From positions 1-64,000 of the forward strand of contig NZ_NPOA01000015.1 in NCBI RefSeq assembly GCF_002287375.1: a stretch of DNA of 64,000 nucleotides, read 5' to 3'. The notes under the pieces were generated by a model. That model was given only the letters and a program-made list of their open reading frames with translations, made no database searches and was not told where the DNA came from. Of the stretch, positions 58,770-64,000 are shown one piece after another. Positions within the stretch are counted from its first letter, which is position 1, and every line of letters starts with the position of its first letter. The translations under genes were made by a program, and so were the position numbers. Origin of the DNA: Virgibacillus profundi (lineage in GTDB: Bacteria > Bacillota > Bacilli > Bacillales > Amphibacillaceae).

Positions 58770-59942
58770 ATGACCTTTGTTTCCGATAAAGTAAAAAATC
58801 TGCCACCATACTTATTTTCGGAATTTCAAAGAAAGAAAAAAGAACTTGAAAGCAAGGGGGTAGATGTGATTGATTTAGGAATTGGTGCACCGGATTTGCC
58901 GACACCCGATTTTATTTACGAAAAATTAGTGGAGGAAGCTAAGAATCCTGATAACCATCGGTATTCATCCTATAGTGGATGTGTTGAATTTAAAGAAGCG
59001 GTAGCAGCATTTTACAAGAAAAACTATGGGGTTGATTTGGACCCTGAGCAGGAAGTTTTAACACTGATTGGATCGAAAGAGGGGATAGCCAATTTAATTC
59101 AGGCAGTGATTAACCCGGGAGATGCAGTAATTGTTCCGGATCCAGGTTATCCTGTTTATCGAAATAGTGTTCATTTAGCTGGCGGGGAAAGTGTTCCACT
59201 GCCATTGGATACAGAAAATGGCTATGTACCACTTTATGATAATCTATCCAAAGAAGACATCAAACGGTCCAAGCTGATGTTTTTAAATTATCCAAGCAAT
59301 CCAACAGCGGCTACTGTCGAATTAAGCACTTTTTTGGAAACGGTTGCATTTGCCGAGGAGAATAATCTGGTTCTTGCAAATGATGCCGCATATGATCTTG
59401 TCACATTTGATGATTATAAATCTCCGAGTGTGCTGCAGGCTCCGGGTGCCAAAGACTACGCAGTGGAATTTGGCTCACTGTCAAAAACCTTTAATATGAC
59501 GGGATGGAGAATTGGCTATGTCGTCGGAAACAAAGAAATCATTCAAGCACTGGCAACATTAAAAAGCAATATTGATACAAGTCAGTTTCTTCCGATTCAA
59601 AAAGCTGCTGCAGCTGCATTGAATAGTGATTTATCATCTGTTACAGCAAATAATAAAGTTTATCAGGAGCGGATGGAAAAACTGTACAACAAATTAAATG
59701 AAATAGGGATTGTTGCTGAAAAACCAAAAGGTACGATATTTCTTTGGGCAAAGGTTCCGGAAGGCTTCAGCTCGGTTTCATTTGCGAATAAACTGCTTGA
59801 AGAAGCAGGTATTATTGTGTCACCAGGGACAGCTTTTGGCCCAGGAGGAGAGGGTTTTTTTAGAATAGCATTATCTGTAACCACGGGCATATTGGATGAA
59901 GTGATCAACCGCTTGAAGCAGCTTAATTTATCGGTAGTATGA
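58770..59942 (+). CDS. Pyridoxal-phosphate class I/II aminotransferase
   Basis: The start at 58770 has GGGAGGGA upstream. The 390-residue protein has D-L-G-I-G-A-P-D-L-P-T-P, P-D-P-G-Y-P-V-Y, L-N-Y-P-S-N-P-T-A-A, N-D-A-A-Y-D-L and G-S-L-S-K-T-F-N-M-T-G-W-R-I-G (PLP lysine in S-L-S-K). It resembles LL-diaminopimelate aminotransferase-like and 2-aminoadipate-type enzymes. In this operon, with aldehyde dehydrogenase and lysine 6-dehydrogenase, it most likely turns 2-aminoadipate into 2-oxoadipate (inference). Aspartate or methionine transamination is the alternative. Confidence 0.9.
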   Translation: MTFVSDKVKNLPPYLFSEFQRKKKELESKGVDVIDLGIGAPDLPTPDFIYEKLVEEAKNPDNHRYSSYSGCVEFKEAVAAFYKKNYGVDLDPEQEVLTLIGSKEGIANLIQAVINPGDAVIVPDPGYPVYRNSVHLAGGESVPLPLDTENGYVPLYDNLSKEDIKRSKLMFLNYPSNPTAATVELSTFLETVAFAEENNLVLANDAAYDLVTFDDYKSPSVLQAPGAKDYAVEFGSLSKTFNMTGWRIGYVVGNKEIIQALATLKSNIDTSQFLPIQKAAAAALNSDLSSVTANNKVYQERMEKLYNKLNEIGIVAEKPKGTIFLWAKVPEGFSSVSFANKLLEEAGIIVSPGTAFGPGGEGFFRIALSVTTGILDEVINRLKQLNLSVV

Positions 59943-59990
59943 AGTAGCTTTTAGCAGGTGAAATATATAAAATCTCAGGAGGTAATTTTT

Positions 59991-61487
59991 ATGACAGCAG
60001 TAACATTACAAACACAAAAACTTTCGAACTATATTAACGGCGAGTGGGTGGAAGTAAATGAATCCACTGCAGTAATTAACCCCGCTACGGGAGAAGAGGT
60101 TGTTCAAGTACCATTATCAGGTGATGAGAGTGTAGAAGCGGCTGTTACAGCAGCTAAAAAGGCACAGAAGGAATGGGCACTAGTTCCGGCACCACAGCGT
60201 GCAGAAGTTCTTTATCAAGTTGGATACATTATGAAGGAACGTAAAGAAAGACTGTCCCAACTGTTAACGATGGAAAATGGCAAGGTGATTGAAGAGGCAC
60301 GTGGGGAGGTACAGGAAGGAATTGATATGGCGTTTTATATGGCAGGTGAAGGCAGGCGTTTATTCGGTCAAACCACACCAGCAGAATTAAAAGATAAATT
60401 TGCCATGAGTCAGCGTACACCAGTTGGGGTTGTTGGCATTATAACACCATGGAACTTTCCAATTGCGATTGCTACATGGAAATCATTCCCTGCTATCGTT
60501 GCTGGTAATGCTGTGATATGGAAGCCAGCAACAGAAACACCGATTATGGCCTATGAGCTTGCAAAAATATTTGAAGAAGCAGGGCTGCCAAAAGGGGTTA
60601 TAAATGTTGTCTTTGGTGCAGGGTCTGCAGTAGGTGATGCGATGGTTCATCATGATGATATTCGTGTTATTTCATTTACAGGATCGAATGATACAGGACG
60701 AAATATTGCCAGCGAATGTGGAAAGCAATTGAAAAAGGTATCACTGGAAATGGGTGGTAAAAACGCTGTTATCGTGATGGATGATGCCGATATAGATCTG
60801 GCTGTTGAAGGAATTCTTTGGAGTGCTTTTGGAACGAGTGGGCAGCGTTGTACGGCATGCAGCCGGGTAATTGTTCATGAATCTGTAAAAGAGACGTTGG
60901 AAGAACGCTTGCTTGCATCCATGGAAAATCTGAGTATCGGTAACGGCCTGGATGAGTCCATTAAGGTTGGTCCGATTATTAATCATGCGGGAATGGAAAA
61001 AATAAAAAGTTATATTGATATTGGGAAAAATGAAGGGGCTAAACTACTTGCTGGTGGTTATGAGTTAACAGATGATGACCATGGCAAGGGAAATTATTTC
61101 GCTCCGACATTATTTACGGATGCAACAGCTGACATGCGGATTGCACAGGAGGAAATTTTTGGCCCGGTTGTATCGTTAATTCCGGTGAAAAGCTTTGAGG
61201 AGGCTATTGAAGTTAATAATGGTGTGACATATGGTCTTTCGAGCTCGATCTTTACAAATGATGTAAACCGCATGTTTAAAGCACAGCGTGATTTGGATAC
61301 CGGAATTGTTTATGTAAATGCAGGAACGACAGGTGCTGAAATTCACCTACCATTTGGTGGTACAAAAGGTACAGGTAACGGCCATCGTGATTCAGGCGTG
61401 CAGGCCTTGGATGTGTTTACCGAATGGAAAGCAATTTACGTAGACTATAGTGGAAAACTGCAACGGGCACAAATTGATGTGGAATAA
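59991..61487 (+). CDS. Aldehyde dehydrogenase, probable aminoadipate-semialdehyde dehydrogenase
   Basis: The start at 59991 has AGGAGG upstream. The 498-residue NAD(P)-dependent enzyme shows [37 protein letters not shown] (catalytic Glu) and [11 protein letters not shown] (catalytic Cys). General and family evidence only says aldehyde oxidation. Its neighbours, lysine 6-dehydrogenase and an aminotransferase, make allysine (2-aminoadipate 6-semialdehyde) the likely substrate and 2-aminoadipate the product. Confidence 0.9.
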   Translation: MTAVTLQTQKLSNYINGEWVEVNESTAVINPATGEEVVQVPLSGDESVEAAVTAAKKAQKEWALVPAPQRAEVLYQVGYIMKERKERLSQLLTMENGKVIEEARGEVQEGIDMAFYMAGEGRRLFGQTTPAELKDKFAMSQRTPVGVVGIITPWNFPIAIATWKSFPAIVAGNAVIWKPATETPIMAYELAKIFEEAGLPKGVINVVFGAGSAVGDAMVHHDDIRVISFTGSNDTGRNIASECGKQLKKVSLEMGGKNAVIVMDDADIDLAVEGILWSAFGTSGQRCTACSRVIVHESVKETLEERLLASMENLSIGNGLDESIKVGPIINHAGMEKIKSYIDIGKNEGAKLLAGGYELTDDDHGKGNYFAPTLFTDATADMRIAQEEIFGPVVSLIPVKSFEEAIEVNNGVTYGLSSSIFTNDVNRMFKAQRDLDTGIVYVNAGTTGAEIHLPFGGTKGTGNGHRDSGVQALDVFTEWKAIYVDYSGKLQRAQIDVE

Positions 61488-61548
61488 ATCGCAGGTAAAC
61501 TTAAACCTGTCTACATGGTGATAGGTTGCCGGAGCTGATAAAACACTA

Positions 61549-61588
61549 AAAAAGCCCAGCGTAATAGACTAATAGAAAGTGCCGGGCT
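61549..61588 (-). terminator. Hairpin between aldehyde dehydrogenase and lysine dehydrogenase genes
   Basis: AGCCCAGC and GCCGGGCT pair with one mismatch around a 22-base loop. The T-run is on the minus strand, where no gene needs it, and the plus-strand flank is not U-rich. The effect on the plus operon is unclear. Confidence 0.4.
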
Positions 61589-61629
61589 GATGATTAATCG
61601 AAATATAACATATACAGGGAGTGAAGTGT

Positions 61630-62802
61630 ATGAAAATAGGAGTATTAGGTTCAGGTTTAATGGGAAAAGAAGCGGCTCGGGATTTAGCTGCAAGCGCGGG
61701 TGTGGCTGCAGTAGGTTTGGCAGATATTGATCTGGGCAGAGCGCAATTAGTATGTGATCAGCTGAAATCTCCTAAGCTTAAAGCATATCAGGTAAATGCA
61801 GGGGATTCTCAGGACTTAGCAAATTATATGCGTCAATTTGACGTAATTATCAATGCGTTATTTTATTCATTTAATGAAATCGTTGCTAAAACAGCAATTG
61901 AGGTTGGCGTGAATTCAGTCGATCTTGGTGGACATATCGGCCACATGACGGATAAAGTTTTAGCAATGCATGATGATGCGGATGCAGCAGGTGTAACACT
62001 CATACCTGATCTTGGTGTTGCACCAGGAATGATTAATATTCTATCAGGCCATGGCGCGGGCAAATTGGATGAATTGGAGTCTATCAAGCTATATGTAGGT
62101 GGAATTCCGGTCAAACCTGAGCCTCCGTTTGAATACAATCACGTATTTTCGATGGAAGGTGTGTTTGACCATTATACCGACCCGTCACTAATTGTTCGAG
62201 GTGGAATTAAACAAGAGATCCCATCATTGTCAGAGGTGGAACGTGTTTATTTTGAAAGGTTTGGTCCATTGGAAGCCTTCCATACTTCGGGAGGAACTTC
62301 GACCTTATCACTTTCGTATCCGGATATAGATACACTTGAATATAAAACGATTCGCTATCCCGGTCATGCTGAAAAGTTCAAGTTGCTGGTGGATTTGAAT
62401 CTTACTAAAATGGATTATGAGGTAGAAGTAAATGGCCAAATGATCAACCCACGTGAAGTATTGCTGAAGGTGCTCGATCCCGTTGTTGATCTGGGAGAAA
62501 AAGATGATGCTGTCCTGCTGAGAGTAATTGTTTCTGGTAAAAAAGATGGAGTGCCTGCAACATATGAATATGAAATGACCACATATAAGGATAGAAAAAC
62601 AAACGTAACGGCAATGGCCCGAGCTACTGCTAACACGATTTCTGTCGTTGCACAAATGATAGGGAATGGTACAATCACTAAAAAAGGTGTCTATCCACCG
62701 GAGAAAATTGTTTATGGGGAAACCTATATAAAGGAAATGGCAAAACGTGGAGTAAATATTTTAGAGACAGTGAATGTAGAAAAATCTCGTGTAAATATTT
62801 AA
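61630..62802 (+). CDS. L-lysine 6-dehydrogenase, saccharopine dehydrogenase family
   Basis: The start at 61630 has GGGAG upstream. The 390-residue protein agrees over its length with the Geobacillus L-lysine 6-dehydrogenase as I recall it: [65 protein letters not shown] and T-S-G-G-T-S-T-L-S. It oxidises the epsilon-amino carbon of lysine with NAD, giving allysine/piperideine-6-carboxylate and ammonia. The preceding two genes would continue the pathway. Confidence 0.88.
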   Translation: MKIGVLGSGLMGKEAARDLAASAGVAAVGLADIDLGRAQLVCDQLKSPKLKAYQVNAGDSQDLANYMRQFDVIINALFYSFNEIVAKTAIEVGVNSVDLGGHIGHMTDKVLAMHDDADAAGVTLIPDLGVAPGMINILSGHGAGKLDELESIKLYVGGIPVKPEPPFEYNHVFSMEGVFDHYTDPSLIVRGGIKQEIPSLSEVERVYFERFGPLEAFHTSGGTSTLSLSYPDIDTLEYKTIRYPGHAEKFKLLVDLNLTKMDYEVEVNGQMINPREVLLKVLDPVVDLGEKDDAVLLRVIVSGKKDGVPATYEYEMTTYKDRKTNVTAMARATANTISVVAQMIGNGTITKKGVYPPEKIVYGETYIKEMAKRGVNILETVNVEKSRVNI

Positions 62803-62871
62803 TCCTGCTACATCCCTCTGCGGATAGTGGGGGGAACTTCTTTTGTAAAATTATCATCAAGGAGCTTGACT

Positions 62872-63633
62872 ATGAATCAAAGTGTGATCAAAGCATTAAA
62901 ATTACTGGATTTATTTACGGAAGACTCTCCTGAGCTTTCTCTAAAGGAAATTTCTGAGCAGTCAAGTATTCCAAAACCAACAGCCTATCGATTATTGTCG
63001 TCATTGGAAACAAGTGGATTTTTATACAAAATAAAGGAAAATGAGCATGATAGCCGCTATCGCTTAGGGATAAAATTGCTCGAACTGGGACAGCGTGTAT
63101 CAGAAAATCTGGAAATAAGAGGGGTAGCATTACCTTTTATGCAGCAACTGGCACAGGATATAAATGAGGTCATTCACCTGGTAATCGTCAATCATAATGA
63201 GGCTACATATATTGAAAAAGTGGAAAGTACCCGTGCGCTCCGATTATATACAAGAATCGGCAAAAGCTCTCCGTTGTATATCGGATCAGGGCCAAAAATG
63301 TTGCTTGCTTATTTGCCGAAAACAAGACAGGCCGAAGTCTTGAATGAATCTGATTTAATTTCACTTAATAAAAAAATTAATGGAAAGGAATTGAGGCAGG
63401 AGCTGGATAGAATAAAGAGGGAGGGATATGCCTATAGTTTAGGGGAACAGGACGCAGATACGACAGGCATCTCCTATCCAATCTATGATTTTCAGGGGCA
63501 GGTAGTTGCTGCATTAACAGTAAGCGGACTCTCCAGTCATTTTGAAGGAGAAAGTCTGCAGCGGATCAAGGAACAGACAAAGCAAACAGCAGGACTAATT
63601 TCCGGGAAGCTGGGATATCGTGGGGGGAGTTAA
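62872..63633 (+). CDS. IclR family transcriptional regulator
   Basis: The start at 62872 has AAGGAG upstream. The 253-residue product has an N-terminal winged helix (V-I-K-A-L-K-L-L-D-L-F, L-S-L-K-E-I-S-E-Q-S-S-I-P-K-P-T-A-Y-R-L-L-S-S-L-E) and the IclR effector-binding domain (G-S-G-P-K-M-L-L-A-Y-L, G-Y-A-Y-S-L-G-E-Q-D-A-D-T-T-G-I-S-Y-P-I-Y). It closes the lysine cluster and probably represses it at the 58731-58755 operators until lysine or an intermediate binds. Confidence 0.93.
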   Translation: MNQSVIKALKLLDLFTEDSPELSLKEISEQSSIPKPTAYRLLSSLETSGFLYKIKENEHDSRYRLGIKLLELGQRVSENLEIRGVALPFMQQLAQDINEVIHLVIVNHNEATYIEKVESTRALRLYTRIGKSSPLYIGSGPKMLLAYLPKTRQAEVLNESDLISLNKKINGKELRQELDRIKREGYAYSLGEQDADTTGISYPIYDFQGQVVAALTVSGLSSHFEGESLQRIKEQTKQTAGLISGKLGYRGGS

Positions 63634-63648
63634 TGGTGTTGGGCGGAG

Positions 63649-63722
63649 CGAGAATATATCGTCCGGAGAATGATTTTATCGTCTGGAGAGCAAATATATC
63701 GCCCGGAGAGCGAAAATATCGC
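63649..63722. repeat. 20-bp tandem repeat array (TATCGTCCGGAG family), second array
   Basis: The ATC of ATATCG recurs at 63658, 63678, 63698 and 63718, exactly 20 bases apart, followed by GTCCGGAG, GTCTGGAG and GCCCGGAG. It is the same unit as the 47766-48038 array, 15.6 kb away. Confidence 0.85.
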
Positions 63723-63742
63723 CAGCTATACACCCATTAAAA

Positions 63743-63775
63743 ATGCTCACACATCTTGGATGTATGAGCATAATC
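63743..63775 (-). terminator. Terminator of the mreB-family gene
   Basis: ATGCTCACACAT (63743-63754) pairs with ATGTATGAGCAT (63760-63771). The minus strand continues into TTTTTAAT. Confidence 0.75.
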
Positions 63776-63778
63776 ACT

Positions 63779-64000
63779 TTATTTCGCTGCTTTTTGCAGT
63801 TTTGAAATCATTTTTATTGCCCGGCCGGTTCCAATTGCAACGGATTCCAATGGGCTTGGAGCTAGATGTACTGGTACAATTATTTCATCGGCAAGCCATT
63901 CCTGCATGCCACTTAAAAGGGAGCCGCCACCAGTAAGTACAATACCATGATCAACAATATCGCCGCTCAATTCAGGTGGACAGTTTTCCAAAGTAGATCG
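63779..64000 (-). CDS. MreB-family rod-shape protein, C-terminal part (cut by the window edge)
   Basis: The visible frame reads from the right edge: [20 protein letters not shown], then [16 protein letters not shown] and [12 protein letters not shown]. This is the ATP-binding C-terminus of MreB/Mbl/MreBH actin-like proteins, with the L-T-G-G-G adenosine loop and G-T-G. The cysteine-proline-proline segment fits Mbl or MreBH. The front of the gene lies beyond 64000. It organises cell-wall synthesis along the cell side. Confidence 0.9.
   Translation of the reverse strand, partial: RSTLENCPPELSGDIVDHGIVLTGGGSLLSGMQEWLADEIIVPVHLAPSPLESVAIGTGRAIKMISKLQKAAK

Noticed and set aside
1-64000. tRNA or rRNA genes, or a replication origin
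   Set aside because: No cloverleaf, rRNA core or DnaA-box cluster was recognised on either strand.

Overview
The window reads as a chromosomal segment of a low-GC, endospore-forming-type Firmicute, most likely a Bacillaceae member of the Oceanobacillus/Virgibacillus/Lentibacillus group (inference). The support is strong AGGAGG-type ribosome sites, Bacillaceae families (DUF3231, CarD-like, SinI-like, MhqA/O-type dioxygenases, UPF0158, class I FbaB-type aldolase), an FMN riboswitch before rib genes, and GC-rich paired intergenic repeats of a kind I associate with that group. No rRNA, tRNA or CRISPR array was seen.

Layout. 0-2.7 kb is worn accessory DNA: the last codons and right-end hairpin of an IS605/TnpB-type element, a Uma2 nuclease and a truncated RhuM gene. 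2.5-7.5 kb holds class I fructose-bisphosphate aldolase, a lactonase-family protein and an SsuABC-like importer. 7.8-12.7 kb has a possible 40-residue gene, a DUF3231 protein, a PadR/DUF4188 pair and a divergent TetR/ABC exporter operon. 12.8-18.6 kb has a NERD protein, a 52-bp tandem array, a quinone-reductase-like enzyme, an unpaired SinI-type anti-repressor of 40 residues, and a divergent response regulator/histidine kinase pair. 19.1-21.5 kb encodes a 792-residue protein that joins a terpene-synthase-like half to a prenyl-diphosphate-synthase half. 21.6-32.8 kb has an aldo/keto reductase, a frameshifted Rpn gene, a dioxygenase/flavin reductase/dioxygenase operon, MarR and CarD divergent from shared operators, and a polar amino-acid ABC importer. 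33.6-43 kb has CtaB, UPF0158, RluA, a MerR operon, a P1 peptidase, a DUF2804 gene that seems to start at AUA, and a DUF4041/GIY-YIG protein beside repressor debris. 43.3-45.4 kb is an FMN-riboswitch rib operon with only ribE, ribB and ribH. 45.6-55 kb has an ABC-F protein, a membrane protein, a C45 hydrolase, CoA-disulfide reductase and an NSS transporter. 55.5-58.2 kb is the kynurenine operon (kynU-kynB-kynA). 58.7-63.6 kb is a lysine-catabolic cluster (aminotransferase, aldehyde dehydrogenase, lysine 6-dehydrogenase, IclR regulator). The window ends inside an MreB-family gene.

Genes working together. KynA, KynB and KynU would take tryptophan to anthranilate (or 3-hydroxykynurenine onward). 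The lysine cluster would deaminate the epsilon carbon of lysine to allysine, oxidise it to 2-aminoadipate and transaminate that to 2-oxoadipate. The two ring-cleaving dioxygenases with a flavin reductase suggest quinone/catechol detoxification.

The most striking non-coding feature is the density of intergenic repeats: a 52-bp array, two 20-bp arrays sharing one unit, a 21-bp array in two opposed blocks, three paired inverted GC-rich elements, and two copies of a structured element upstream of operons.
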